64,000 nt of DNA from Hyposmocoma kahamanoa (taxonomy: Eukaryota > Arthropoda > Insecta > Lepidoptera > Cosmopterigidae). Position 1 is the stretch's first letter, and each line of letters opens with the position of its first letter. A program made the position numbers and the translations under genes. The stretch covers positions 847,159 to 911,158 of the forward strand of contig NW_020655294.1 in the NCBI RefSeq assembly GCF_003589595.1, given 5' to 3'. Shown here in pieces: positions 9,943-20,945 of this stretch. Below the pieces are notes generated by a model. It searched no databases. It saw only the letters and a program-made list of their open reading frames with translations, and was not told the DNA's origin.

Positions 9943-10357
9943 TACACCACCTCATCAAGTTCACTGAGTTTCTACAAAGTGTTTTTTTTAATGCTTTCTA
10001 CTTTAAAAATCAATATTAGACGGTACAAAAAAAATGCTATATTTTTTGCTTCTAGAGTTCAGGTTTTTTGCCAAAAGTCCAGATATTAATGTAATAGATA
10101 TTGTATCACGTTCATAAAGAAAAAGGTGCTTGAAGTTGCACGCAGAAATGAGTCGCATACGATTCATGGCCTTATTTCAGAACGTTACGAAGTTGTTAAT
10201 TCTTGGTCATTTTTTTTGTTATTTTTTTACTAATGTTGTGCTCCTCGAATATTGTTTTTTTTCTTGTTTCTTTTTGTCACAAAATTCTGGAAGCTTAATA
10301 TTAGTAAATAAATAAGGTTGTTAAGTTAAGTGTTCGTTAGATGTATCGACTTATAAT

Positions 10358-10658
10358 AGTAACAGCAGAAGTCCTTGTGAAAGAGTTCGTCATGGGAAGT
10401 ACTGCCTTACTTATTTCTGCCGCCAAGCAGTAACGTGAGCATTACATAGTTCGGGTTTAGAACGGTAAGGGTGCTGGTGAAATTATAAGCACATGGGACT
10501 TGTCAACTTATGTCTCAGGGTGACGGGCGCAGTGGCAGTACCCCTCAGATCTTTGCGATTCAAAGCTCTGAGTGACACTGCTACTATTATGGATAGACGT
10601 GTCGCTTACCACCAGGCGCTCGACTTGTTCGTCCCGTCATTTGGTATTGTAAAAAAAG
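10358..10658 (+). repeat. Dispersed repeat family A, near-complete reference copy
   Basis: This 300-bp unit runs from GCAGAAGTCCTTGTGAAAG to TTGGTATTGTAAAAAAAG. It shares long blocks with about eleven other sites, for example TATTTCTGCCGCCAAGCAG and GGCGCAGTGGCAGTACCCC. Its short open frame overlaps the conserved blocks but is broken in other copies, so I do not call a gene. I saw no tRNA boxes or reliable TIRs. Confidence 0.8.
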
Positions 10659-10659
10659 T

Positions 10660-11552
10660 AATATTTAGTACCACCATGTTATCATTTTCTTTAATTACTC
10701 TCACAAGTTTGTCATAATTATCAGTATTTCAGTATTTCAATATTCCTAATACAAACGACACAAACAGATTCCTTAAAATTTTCGCGATAGAAAAAAACAC
10801 AAAGTTACCTCGAAATTTTATTACCGCTGTATTCAATATATACTGCACATACAACAACCATTTTTTTATATCAACTGAACTAAATAGAGCACGTATAGTA
10901 TAACGATATACATTTTTCAAAACGGTTTTAATTTCGATTGTAAAAAAATAATTCTGAAATAAAGCCAGTCCAATAAAGTCAGCCCGTCACTCGACTCAAG
11001 CAAAAAGAACCGTATTAGTACGGCAAAAGTTAGAATTCGAACTGAGGTAGCCTCGACTCTTAAAAGCCAAAAAACAAAGATTTGTAACAAACGCATACAA
11101 AAAATTCGAAAAAATCTGCTAACTGGGTCTGTAACTCAGAGATTAACCGAATTACGAAACACTCAAAAGCACCGTGCGGTGTAATAGAACTGCGCTCTAA
11201 GATGTCCATCCTCCAGAGAATTAGTTTAATGAATAAAAAACATCAGTCCCGTTAAGGCTAAAATATTTTAATTTATCTCATTTAACTAAAGTGATTCTAA
11301 AAATATACTTAATCCCAAATAAAAGAGGCTCACAAACGAATTGAAAACAATACATTTTCCGGGAAAAAATCAATCAACGAAAAGTGTTCCTAGTAGGACC
11401 GCCTTGAGGGATGGCTATTGAGGATTATGGAGGAATGGAGGAAATTCTTTTTCTTCTTAATCCAAAACTCAGTTAGGGTTGATTCATACTGCCCTCTTCA
11501 ACGGCACAATATCACTGGTAGCCGGAACCTGCATGTCACAGATTGGAGTTCT
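10660..11552. other. Unassigned AT-rich stretch
   Basis: Only short chance frames are present. No repeat or conserved protein was recognised. Confidence 0.5.
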
Positions 11553-11850
11553 TCTTTTTAACTGACTTCCTTGGCTGTATGTTTGTTTTCAGATTTCTCC
11601 GTCAATTGTAGATCGTTTTTGAAAATTCTTTTTTTGGTTGAAAGGGTGCACTCTCGCGGTGGTCCCATTGTCACCAAGTCAGGATCTGATGAGCAGCTCC
11701 ATGGAAATCGAGGAAAATCCTCAAATTTTAAAGACATGTGCACTGATATACCTATTGCTCCATGAGTTGTGGACCGATTTTGAATTTTTTTTTTTTTGTT
11801 TGAAGGGGTATACTCTCGAGGTGGTCCCTGATGCCCCATTTTATCAAACA
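11553..11850 (+). repeat. Repeat family F, copy 1
   Basis: A block around 11663-11720 (GGTCCCATTGTCACCAAGTC onward) recurs in diverged form at 12547-12606. Inside, GAAGGGGTATACTCTCGAGG near 11804 echoes GAAAGGGTGCACTCTCGCGG near 11641, so the unit holds a partial internal duplication. Open frames here are on both strands and are repeat-derived, not genes. Confidence 0.5.
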
Positions 11851-11867
11851 TTAAATCCTGATTCTCC

Positions 11868-12392
11868 CATGTATCTATATACTAGAAGTTTGTAAATTTG
11901 TACGAAACCATCAAGACTTATATAAAAACCGTAAAGACATCCCCACTAAATATACATTACGAAATATAAACAGATTAGTACTACCATATTCAAGATTAAA
12001 TATGCATTTATCTAGTCCATACACCATGTCAATAAAAATATATAACAATCTTCCGGAAATTATAAAAAATGAACAAAATAACAAGATTTTCTTTAAAAAC
12101 TTAAAGAATTTTCACATAAATAAAAGTTATTATAATGTAAAAGAGTTTTTAGAAGATAAATTTGGTATCTGAATTTAGTAACAAGTCAATAATAAATATA
12201 ATAATATAAAGCTGTTGGCGTTGGTATATGTCAAATTATATATTAGTAAGTGTAACAATTATGAGACTAGTCCTCTCTTCTACTATTTGCTGTGCCCTGT
12301 TCAGGGTCCATAATTTGATCTCAATATATGTAAAACATCTGTAATGTACATTATGGAATGCAAATAAATAAATAAATAAATAAAAATAAATG
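11868..12392 (+). mobile_element. LINE 3' end, ORF2 C-terminal fragment with AAAT tail
   Basis: A frame from about 11868 to the TGA at 12170 gives a C-terminal reverse-transcriptase-protein tail (EVCKFVRNH, then SIKIYNNLPEI, then FKNLKNF), typical of Jockey/CR1-like LINEs. A 3' UTR with TGTGCCCTGTTCAGGGTCC and a tail of AAAT units (12361-12390) follow. The fragment is 5'-truncated; the catalytic region is absent. Confidence 0.65.
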
Positions 12393-12546
12393 ATGCCAAC
12401 GATGCTGTTTTGGGTTCGTTTCGGCTATCACAAATTACTAATTATTTTCCGCAAAAAAAAGTCGACTTTTCACTTAACACAATACATGTAATCAACAAAT
12501 TACAGTCACCATGACAACCAGAAATAAAAGTATAAAATGTAAAACG

Positions 12547-12650
12547 GAGTCCGCAACAGTCCCATTGTCACTAAGTTAGAATCAGATAAGAGGATCCCAT
12601 GAAAATCGGAAAAAACCGATAAGCAAACTTGAGGTCGGTTTTTATTTTCA
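12547..12650 (+). repeat. Repeat family F, copy 2 fragment
   Basis: TCCCATTGTCACTAAGTTAG and the following CCCATGAAAATCGG match the 11663 block with substitutions. The end contains GAGGTCGGTTTTT, like the terminus of repeat family G, so F and G may be related. Confidence 0.45.
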
Positions 12651-13039
12651 ATGAAAAGTTCTGTCATTATTTATGATAAGGTGGGTAGAATACTTCCCTG
12701 GAGGAACTTTTTCACATGGAGCTCACAGTATATTTTGAAGTTCCGTTATCCTTACTTATTGTGTATCGATGGTGTTTTGCAGAAAACGCCATTTCGAAAA
12801 ATTTTTCATCGGAGCATGTTTTAGGTCCTGTTTTAAAATTCAATTTGGGTTTTAATTAAGTTTAAGTGTTAAAATTGAATTTAAAACAGGACGTAAATAT
12901 TTTAAAACAATCGCGAAAAACTAAAACAGGCTTCCCTAAAAAATTTTTTGATGTGACAATAAAACACCGATGGTACATAGTATATATCTTATATATTGCA
13001 AAGATCGTAGTGGGTACATAATTATTTTTTTCTTTTTTT

Positions 13040-13248
13040 TTTATAATAACGCACACACTCAACATGGCCCCGCTAGGGAAACCCTGTGTCGCGGGTGCCA
13101 TGGACACATACATAGACAACCACAAATTACACCCAAAGTCACGAGAGAAATAAATGAAGGCCATACAAATATTGCTCCCGGCCCGGAAATCGAACCTGGG
13201 ACCTCTGCGTGGCAGTCGGCATGGTAACCGTCCTGTCACGGAGGCAGT
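13040..13248 (-). repeat. tRNA-derived SINE family B, copy 1
   Basis: It matches the plus-strand copy at 18698-18908 in reverse: a body with GCACACACTCAACATGGCCC, then a tRNA-like head ending CACGGAGGCAG. The B box is mutated (CGGAAATCGAACCTGG in this strand), and there are small deletions in the head. Open frames across it are artefacts of the repeat. Confidence 0.85.
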
Positions 13249-13255
13249 TCAATAA

Positions 13256-13746
13256 CATTTATTTTATTTATTTATTTATTCAATATGGTACAATTACAGA
13301 TACACAGGGCACATTTACTTAAAAAAGTTACAATTATTGTTATAATATTATTGGTTCCTCGCGGATAGGGTCGGAGTTAAAAGACAGTAGATGGCGCTTA
13401 ATAATGACGTTATCTTACGTCGTTGCTAACAAAACATTTTTAAAACATTCAGTACGTTTTATAACACTTTATTTGAATAATGCTTTTATACTATGAAGTT
13501 AATTGTCAGTATTGTTTGGACGGTATCTGTAACATCTCCAATACCAGCTCCATTTGCTACATCATTAAGGCATTTTATAATCAGCTACTGGGTGTATTTA
13601 AGACCTTTGCCAAAACGATTCTCTCCGCTTAAGACAGGTTCTACAAATTCAAAATTAAAGGAAGGTTGTTTTTAGAAATTTGAAGTCACTGAATGTACAT
13701 ATAATATTAACATAAATGTAATCCAACTTACTACGCATCTAGCTTT
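13256..13746. other. Mostly unassigned; TTTAT simple repeat at start
   Basis: TTTATTTATTTATTTATT at about 13262-13280 looks like the tail of a minus-strand retroelement. Nothing else was recognised. Confidence 0.4.
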
Positions 13747-13908
13747 GCTTCCTTGTTTGGAACTCCGCTTTAGATCATTACCGTTGAACCTACTGCACTG
13801 TGCTACGCTTCTAGCGCTGCTTCCTTATTGGAACTGCGCTTTTGAACGTAACACGTAGTTGTTGCACCCTGAGCCGCTTCCTAATTGGAACCTGCGTACG
13901 GGTCCTCG
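13747..13908 (+). repeat. Three diverged repeats of a GCTTCCTT...TTGGAAC unit
   Basis: GCTTCCTTGTTTGGAACTCC (13747), GCTTCCTTATTGGAACTGCG (about 13819) and GCTTCCTAATTGGAACCTGC (about 13876) share a core, with spacings of about 72 and 57 bases. This looks like an old, decayed tandem array. Confidence 0.5.
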
Positions 13909-13909
13909 A

Positions 13910-14696
13910 CTACGTGCCGATTAGGGGGAGTCCTTTCCCAATGTACCACCGACGTTGTATATGTTGTGAAATAAAACCACCATATTGGAAAAAACCTGGT
14001 TTCCCTCTGTCACCCCTATAGGATAAGAACTTACTACACTGCTGATCTTGTCTCACATATTTTGAAAGATTTCCGTGCACGAATCCTAATAGAAGGCAAG
14101 CAGACAGAACAGACATATCAGCTGATATTACTTGGGTTGTATTACCTCTGAATCTTTATGAACCTCTGTCCATTTCATTATAAAAGAAAGCAATATAATC
14201 ACCAATATGGATGTCTTGTATAAAAATATGGTTCAATAACGTAAAGTTTATTCGTGTCCGTCAGCAGTATGATGAAAAATTTTCATGTTCACGTCTCAAA
14301 ATTTTTACCTTTAAAGTTTTTATCTTCAGTTTTATTATTATCTTTGGTAATATCGGAAGCGATGATCAATTTTCACATAAATAAAGTCAATTAACACATT
14401 TGATCTAAAGCTTTATTTTTGGTTTAATGAATGTTTGCACGTAATTTATTATACTTATAGGAACCAGTAGAATAATAAACAAAACTATTAAAAGACGACG
14501 GCTCGAGTTTGGCTAGAAGACGACAGGACACCTGTTTAAAATAACATTGTCGGTTCGACTTATCTTTTTATAGCAAAAAACAGCACTTCACGTGTTATCT
14601 TCTCTTCTTGGTGTTCCTCTCCTATCGTAGGCTGGACATCTGCAGGCTTATTCTCTATAGAGCTAGGTGGTACTGCAGCCGAGCCAATAGAGCTTA
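13910..14696. other. No supported gene
   Basis: A 68-codon minus-strand frame at 13910-14116 begins with a hydrophobic run (SVLSACLLLGFVHG), but it has no further support and may be chance. The rest is AT-rich without recognisable repeats. Confidence 0.35.
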
Positions 14697-14910
14697 GTAG
14701 AAGTAGAGCTTCTTTTCAAGAGTTCGTCCAGGGTAGTACTGCCGCCTTACCTATTTCTGCCGCCAAGCAGTAATGTCAGCATTACCGNNNNNNNNNNTCA
14801 AATCTTTGTGATTTAAAACTCTGAGTGGCGCTGCAACTGTTATGGACAGGCGTGTCGCTTACCATCAGGCGCACAACTTGATCGCCGCTCACTTGGTATT
14901 ATAAAAAAAA
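14697..14910 (+). repeat. Family A copy containing an assembly gap
   Basis: The left part matches family A up to GTCAGCATTACCG, the right part from TCAAATCTTTGTG to GGTATTATAAAAAAA. By comparison with 10358-10658, about 105 bp of the unit are missing at the N run. Confidence 0.8.
14788..14797. other. Assembly gap of 10 N
   Basis: Ten undetermined bases lie inside a family A repeat. The fixed length suggests a placeholder rather than a measured size. Confidence 0.95.
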
Positions 14911-15337
14911 TTCTTCCTCAAATTCTTTAATCAGTAATACAGCTTTCTAGCGACCATTTCGTTTTCCAGTTATTGTCCCCTGAATCATAAGCTGGAGTAA
15001 TTAGAATTTACTCAAGTGCATTAAAGTTAATTGAAACATTATGACTTATAACCAAAATCCCTAAATTTACAGTTACCAACACTAATTGGACCACTATGAT
15101 GGACTATAAGCCAAAACACCAACTCCTGACTGGTCTTCTAAGTGGTTTAGTAAAGGAACGCCTTTACCAGAAATTTGGTCTCGTTGTCACTGATTAACAA
15201 GACACGCGGAAGGATATCGTACGTACCGTTGACGTCCTATGGATTCGCTAGAATCTTTTAGTTACCACGTTTATTATTGGTACAGGATGTAAAACTCTTC
15301 AACGTATTCTGTATTTTCTGAATGATTCAACCTGGAT
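14911..15337. other. No gene or repeat recognised
   Basis: Unassigned AT-rich sequence between two family A copies. Confidence 0.45.
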
Positions 15338-15537
15338 ACAGTAGCAGTAGAACTATTTTGTGAATAAGTTCGTCTAGTGAAGTACTGCCACCTTAACTAT
15401 TTACGGTTTTGAAGGGTAAGGGTGCTGGCGAATTTACAGTTACATGGGAATTATCAATGTATGTCTCAGGGTGACGGGCGCAGAGGCAGTGCCCTTAAGA
15501 TCTTTGCCATTTAAAGCTCTGAGTGGCTCTGCAATCT
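15338..15537 (+). repeat. Family A copy with internal deletion
   Basis: It runs from GCAGTAGAACTATTTTGTG to GAGTGGCTCTGCAA and lacks the GCCGCCAAGCAGTAATG block and the final segment. It shares GGGTGACGGGCGCAGAGGCA with other copies. Confidence 0.75.
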
Positions 15538-15539
15538 GT

Positions 15540-16399
15540 CCAACATATCAACTTGACACACAAGTTAATGTAATTAATAACATAATTTATTTTAATTTGC
15601 TAATTGGACTATTTTAGTCTTATTTTGCATTTTGAGTTCAATTAGTTTCTTTTACAATTTTACAAATAACCGTTTTAGCTCTAATAATAATAACAATTTA
15701 ATTTTTGAAACATTTTATATGCAAATATTAATTAATATAATGATGGAAATAAGCAAATTGAAAAGAAAACCGCCTTTTATCTTGCTTACTGTGCTTTTTT
15801 TCAAAATCTTTTAATACCAACAGGATAATTTCACATTATGTTATAATATATGTGTGGGTACCAATACTTATAGTTGTAATTAACACAGTGCATTATCCAA
15901 GGCGTAGAATAACGAAAAAAAACCTAAGCGAAAAGGACATTTTAATACATCTCTTGTTCTGTCCGCTTCAGTGGATAGTCGGTTTAACATTTCGAATCAT
16001 TTGACACGCTTTATGGGGCGAAAACTTTACACTCCGAGTAAAAAATGCTATCTTTTCAGTTTAGCATTTTATTTAGTACCCTTGTGTTTACTGTACCCAT
16101 CTATATCACAAACTTGCTTACACTAAAGCAATATCATCCCGAAACAAACATGAAAGGGGGTCGCATTCATAATTTTATCGTCATGACGTCACACGAAGAC
16201 CAATACGGGTACAGACATACATATATTTACGCATAAACACATAAAACTTTATTGCGTGCGCGCCCTTAAATAGTATTATACTTACATCGCTGACGCTAGG
16301 ATTAGGGTGTGGTCTTAGTAATAGCGCATAAACACGTGTGACCTTTTTACCAGCAACCTATATTTCATTTTTATAGCACCCAAGACAGGACGAAAACTC
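15540..16399. other. Unassigned AT-rich stretch
   Basis: A 63-codon frame at 16045-16236 with a hydrophobic start has no other support. No repeats recognised. Confidence 0.4.
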
Positions 16400-16980
16400 G
16401 TGCATCCATAACAGTTGTAATGCCAATCAGAGCTTTAAATCGCAAAGATCTTAGGGGCACTGCCACTGCTCAGGCCAAATAATAATAAATAATAAATAAC
16501 GCACACACTCAACATAGCCCCGCACTAGGGAAACCCTGTGTCGCGGGTGCCATGGACACACACATAGACAACCACAAATTACATCCAAACTCACGAGAGA
16601 AATAATTGTAGGCCATACAACTATTTCTCCCGACCCGGGAATCGAACCTGGGACCTCTGCGTGGCAGTCCGGCATGGTAACCGTTAGGCCACGGAGGCAG
16701 TTAAAATAGCAGTAGAGCTCCTTGTGAATGAGTACGTCCATGATAGTACCACCTCACTTATTTCTGCCGCCAAGCAATAATGTCAGCATTACTGTGTACC
16801 GATTTTGAAGGATACTGGTGAAATTATAGGCACATGGGACTTGTCAACTTATATCTCTGGGTGAACGGGTGCAGTGGTAGTGTCCCTCATATCTTTGCAA
16901 TTTAAAGCTCCGAGTGGCACAGTAACTGTTATAGACAGGTGTGTAGCTTACCATCGGCGCACTTGTTCGTTCCAAAAAAA
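16400..16980. repeat. Two family A fragments in opposite orientation around a SINE
   Basis: Bases 16404-16478 match family A on the minus strand and 16705-16975 on the plus strand, with SINE B between them. Both fragments carry diagnostic blocks such as AAAGATCTTAGGGGCACTG and TTATTTCTGCCGCCAAGC. Opposite orientations mean that this is not one copy simply split by the SINE; two insertions or a local inversion are needed. Confidence 0.7.
16484..16702 (-). repeat. tRNA-derived SINE family B, copy 2
   Basis: This is a near full-length minus-strand copy. The B box is intact (inverse GGAATCGAACC), the head ends ACGGAGGCAG, and the body ends AACGCACACACTC next to an AATAATAAAT-type flank. A 96-codon minus-strand frame over it is the SINE itself, not a gene. 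Confidence 0.9.
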
Positions 16981-17024
16981 ACATGAGTTGACAAGTTCCA
17001 TGTGAATTATTAAGGTAAAACTCT

Positions 17025-17460
17025 TATTATAATAATATAATAATAATAATCATTTATTTCGGAACTGGTCCATAATTTGTTAGTAAATTACAAAATGCTT
17101 AGGTCTAAGGGTTACTTAATTGTACAGCGACACAAAAACAAAACAACATTTATTTTCTATACGACTGCATGTAGTCGCATCCAATGCGCGAGCATCGGCG
17201 AGTCCCAGCGTGCGGACAACGCGCTCAGGATGCGGTTGGGGCTGTCGCGCAGGCGGTGCAGCATCGATGCACACCTCTTGCGCATAATGGCTGCAAACCC
17301 GTCCGTGTGCGCCTCCGCGAACATACCCGAGCCGCTACAGAAGCGCGACAGCCCCAGCAACACCCGGAACGCGTTGTTGTATTGCACGCGCAGGCCGTTG
17401 TATGTCCCCCGCGTATAGTCGACCCACAGACTGCACGTGTAAAAAGATTGGCAGTAGGCT
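17025..17460 (-). pseudogene. LINE ORF2 C-terminal fragment
   Basis: On the minus strand a frame from about 17460 to 17157 gives a conserved LINE tail containing YNNAFRVLLGLSRFCS, then GMFAEAHTDGFAAIMRKRCA and DSPMLAHWMRLH. I know this as the region after the reverse-transcriptase domain in lepidopteran LINEs. The piece is clearly GC-richer than its surroundings. The 3' flank at 17025-17055 is a run of ATA/ATAA repeats, fitting a LINE tail. The fragment lacks the catalytic region. Plus-strand frames here are shadows. Confidence 0.75.
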
Positions 17461-17630
17461 TTAAAAAGCGTTATCTTTAATTATTTTGTACATTATGGAA
17501 GAAGATTTTCCAAAAACAATAGTAATATTTTATTTTTTTATGCCTCGAGCTGACGGCTCGCATTGGCCTATGTCGGTCTTTGCATTCGGGCTCTGTCCGT
17601 TATGTTTTCTTTCTGAACCGCAGTAAATTC

Positions 17631-17657
17631 ACCACACACACACACACAAACACACAC
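17631..17657 (+). repeat. CA microsatellite
   Basis: An interrupted run of CA dinucleotides with one AAAC break. Confidence 0.85.
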
Positions 17658-17814
17658 TTGTGTATATTGTCCTTGCAACAATACTGTGTTAGGTACCTAT
17701 GTTATAGTTATATATTGTAATTTTGCTGATTTCATTGTATTACTAATTTTTTTCCGTAACTGCACTTTGGCATAATTTATTAGGAATTTAAAGTAACTTT
17801 ATATGAATTACAGG

Positions 17815-17950
17815 AAATGAAACTACTTTTCCCGAAACGCCCGAACCGAAACGTGTCGGTTTGTTTGAAAAAATAAATATACGCGATTTAAATCCGGAAA
17901 AATAGTTTCACTTCCTATGTGTAACAATCGCGAAAACCTAAGAACTTTTA
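17815..17950 (+). mobile_element. Penelope-like element terminal fragment, copy 1
   Basis: It shares GTCGGTTTGTTTGAAAAAA, ATACGCGATTTAAATCCGG and CAATCGCGAAAACCTAAGAA with the elements at 33260-33610 and 49335-49956. The CGAAACGTGTCGG block is typical of the terminal repeats of Penelope-like retroelements. No coding part is present. Confidence 0.6.
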
Positions 17951-18052
17951 AAAGACAAACTTTGTAACAGGCTAAGTAAGTTTGTGATTTAAGAATATAA
18001 ATCTAATTTAAAAAGCTGTAAGGTTTGCTAATAAATAAATAAATTTTACGAT

Positions 18053-18235
18053 ATAGGGCCGTGGTAGCCCAATAGTTTGTCTAACCGCCTCTCAAGCACA
18101 GATGATTTGAATCCGTGTTCGCAGCACTGAATTTCTCGAAATTTATGTGCGTTATTTAACTTGAAATTTACCATGAGCTTTTCGATTAAGTAAAAGCATT
18201 TGGTGAAACCCGCAGGGTTAGCTGACCTTATCATA
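18053..18235 (+). repeat. tRNA-derived SINE family E, degraded copy
   Basis: GGCCGTGGTAGCCCAATAG and a decayed B box (GATTTGAATCCG) form a tRNA-like head. The body block TTGAAATTTACCATGAGC matches the SINE at 30015-30295. Confidence 0.55.
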
Positions 18236-18697
18236 TAATTAATAAGTTAGGAAAGTATACTGCGCGCTTTAACAAATAACGAATTCGCAATTGAATTTCT
18301 AAAAATTTCTTTTTATTGATTTTTATATTTACGTATTTATCAACTATCATCGTCAATATTTTAAAACACGCGGTGAAGTCATTCAAAGGCAAACTAGAGC
18401 AAAAATTATGAATCTCTTATACCAACCTCGTTGCCGTAAAGTAATTTATAAGAATAACTGCTTCAACATGCGTATAATTATTTACAATAAATTACCAAAC
18501 GAAATTAAATTGTTACAAGGACATACTTTTAAATTGAAATTGACAAAATGACTTTTGACACATTGCTTCTATAGTAACAAAGAATTTTAACTGCCTCCGT
18601 GGCAACGATGGCATCTTATATATATGTATATCATATATTATTAATGCAGTTATCCTCCCGCCTATTAAACAAATTATTATTATAAATTATTATTAAT
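18236..18697. other. No gene recognised
   Basis: AT-rich sequence. A plus-strand stretch near 18400-18570 (an ..IYNKLPNEIK.. type translation) may be a LINE C-terminal relic, but it is too decayed to call firmly. Confidence 0.35.
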
Positions 18698-18908
18698 TGC
18701 CTCCGTGGCCGAACGGTTACCATGCCGGACTGCCACGCAGAGGTCCCAGGTTCGATTCCCGGGCCGAGAGAAATATTTGTATGACCTACATTTATTTCTC
18801 TCGTGAGTTTGGGTGTAATTTGTGGTTGTCTATGTGTGTGTCCATGGCACCCGCGACACAGGGTTTCCCTAGTGCGGGGCTATGTTGAGTGTGTGCGTTA
18901 TTTATAGT
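18698..18908 (+). repeat. tRNA-derived SINE family B, reference copy
   Basis: A textbook RNA polymerase III head: A box TGGCCGAACGG at 18706-18716 and B box GGTTCGATTCC at 18749-18759. A non-tRNA body follows, ending GTGTGCGTTATTTATA. SINEs are copied by a partner LINE. Five copies of this family lie in the window in both orientations. No functional tRNA is expected because the acceptor arm is not formed. Confidence 0.92.
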
Positions 18909-18949
18909 GAAAAAAGAATGCTTAGAATTTACAAATTCGTTACATTAAT

Positions 18950-19088
18950 TAGAAACTATAGACTAAACATTGAATCCCATCAATATTTGCACATCTGCTT
19001 GCAGGTTGAATACAATGTATCTAATTTTACTTAAGACCTTTGTAATTACTGTATTCTGGCAAATAAACGTATTCTATTCTATTCTATT
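18950..19088 (+). repeat. Retroelement 3' tail with ATTCT repeats
   Basis: CTGGCAAATAAACGTATTCT leads into about four ATTCT units at 19068-19088. Lepidopteran LINE 3' ends often finish this way. No coding part is left. Confidence 0.5.
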
Positions 19089-19404
19089 ATAAATAATTTA
19101 TCAACACGAAATATATACATTACATTTTTCAATAAAGAATTTCGGCAAATGATAATCTTTCTTGATAATCTCGAGTAATGAATATGTTATGTATATTCAT
19201 CGTCATATTTTTTTTATGACACTAATAAGACTAATTTGAATATTATTAAATATTAATTCTTGTAATAATTATTTGTACACGTGGAAAATAAAAAAGCTCT
19301 TTCAATTTTGCGATGTTTTTTGGATTAATTATTAACACCGTCACATTTAAAAAAGAAGATGTATAAAAGCTCTGTTTTATGAGCATTTTCTTTAGTATTG
19401 TAAT

Positions 19405-19505
19405 AACAAGCGATAGGACGAACAAGTCGTGCGTCTGGCGGTAGGTAAGCGACACGCCTTTCCACAACAGTTGCTATGTAAATCCCAAAGATCTGCGGCA
19501 CTTAA
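19405..19505 (-). repeat. Family A fragment
   Basis: CGAACAAGTCGTGCGTCTGG, GCGACACGCCTTTCCACAAC and AAAGATCTG match the minus-strand form of the family. Confidence 0.7.
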
Positions 19506-19509
19506 CCTG

Positions 19510-20789
19510 AGACCTTTCAAACGAAATTAGTTTTAAAAATAATTTAAAATAATTGCTTTATGATTCACAATTGAAAAATTTAAATATAAATATTAATATG
19601 TCTGTTATTTAGGTTATTCTACTTGAATTATTATATGTTTATTCAAAACGTTTTTTAATTCAATTTTATTATTTATCCATTCATATTAATATTATACTGG
19701 AAATTATTATAAATTCGAATCATGTCACTATTATAGCAATTTAAAATTTTATTCAAGCTAAGTAACAACCAACTTACCTGGAATTTCCCGTCGTATTAGA
19801 CTCTGGACAATCCCGACTTATGTGACACTGCACCAATTTTTATTACTGTTTATGCAGTTGTGTAATATTTATATTCTTATTTCATTCTTGTAGTATGTTT
19901 ACTTATATTGTATTATTTTAATTTTTTTGCATGTTGATACACCACGTCCGTGCGACATGGACCAAGATTGGCAACTGCATTTATATTGAAGTGGTATTCG
20001 GCAGGACATGCAGAGTAGCATAGGGGTTGTTTTTTGTTAAGCCTAAATTTACTCTGTTTTTCTTTTGTATGTATTATCAATAGTATCAGCAGAGTTTAAT
20101 ATGTATTATTAGTACTTGCGTGAAATTAGTCTCAGCATTCAGGAGAAAAATAACAGAACTTCGGTTTGTAACAATTTGAACTTAAGTTTCGTCATATTAC
20201 GATTTTTTTAAGTTAACAATTTATTTTCTTCAAGCATTATTTTGTCCAAATTTGACCATAAATTAGTTAATCGAATGACAAAAAAAAATATTGTATCACT
20301 TATTATGCTTCTTGATGTTAATTATTGTGATCAAAATTTTTATATTGGTTTTGGTAAATTTCATAATAATTAATGACACAGCTAGTACACGAGATTAATA
20401 ATTAATTAGGTATTATCATTGTAGTACCCTTACAGGGTTCATGTACTGGAATACTATTATGTAATACCTCTGTTGATCCACCTGACACAATGAATAAATA
20501 AATTATGAATTGGACCATATTTTATAATTGAATTACAAATTCTACAACGTTATTTTGAGTGAGAACCGGTAACCGATAGGGAGGAATTTCGAAATGAATA
20601 ACGCACGTCCTTCTTAACAGGTTTCTATAGAATACCCACTTATTACAAACACTAACTTAGCGTAATATCACAACGTGACTATGGTACTCCTACACAGTTT
20701 ATGCAGCAACCACGGATAGCCCTACTTTCGACGACAATTTAATGGGTAAATGGCATTTTGAGACCCTTGCTCGAGAATAGTACAAATCC
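19510..20789. other. Nothing recognised over 1.3 kb
   Basis: Very AT-rich with no frame above 60 codons, no repeat partner and no visible structure. Confidence 0.5.
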
Positions 20790-20945
20790 GAAACAAAAGA
20801 ACAACAACCCGTCATTTTCTTTTTTTTATATTCGGGACTTAATCACGTACAAAACATATTTTATTATCCTCGACGTTTCGGACATATTGCAACGTCCATG
20901 GTCTTGAAGGGACTGAGAGTACGAGTGAGAGACTGACTGGTTAAA
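20790..20945 (-). mobile_element. Penelope-like element terminal fragment (second family)
   Basis: TATTCGGGACTTAATCACGT, then CTCGACGTTTCGGACATATT, then AACGTCCATGGTC match the terminal repeat style of Penelope-like elements in insects, reading on the minus strand. It differs from the 17.8/33.4/49.4 kb family outside the CGACGTTTCGG core. No coding sequence is attached. Confidence 0.55.

Noticed and set aside
10493..10717. Small protein gene in family A (74 codons)
   Set aside because: The frame follows the DNA conservation of the repeat and is broken or shifted in most other copies.
17077..17480. Plus-strand Arg-rich frames of 98-113 codons
   Set aside because: They are shadows of the minus-strand LINE C-terminal fragment, which is GC-rich and so has few stops.
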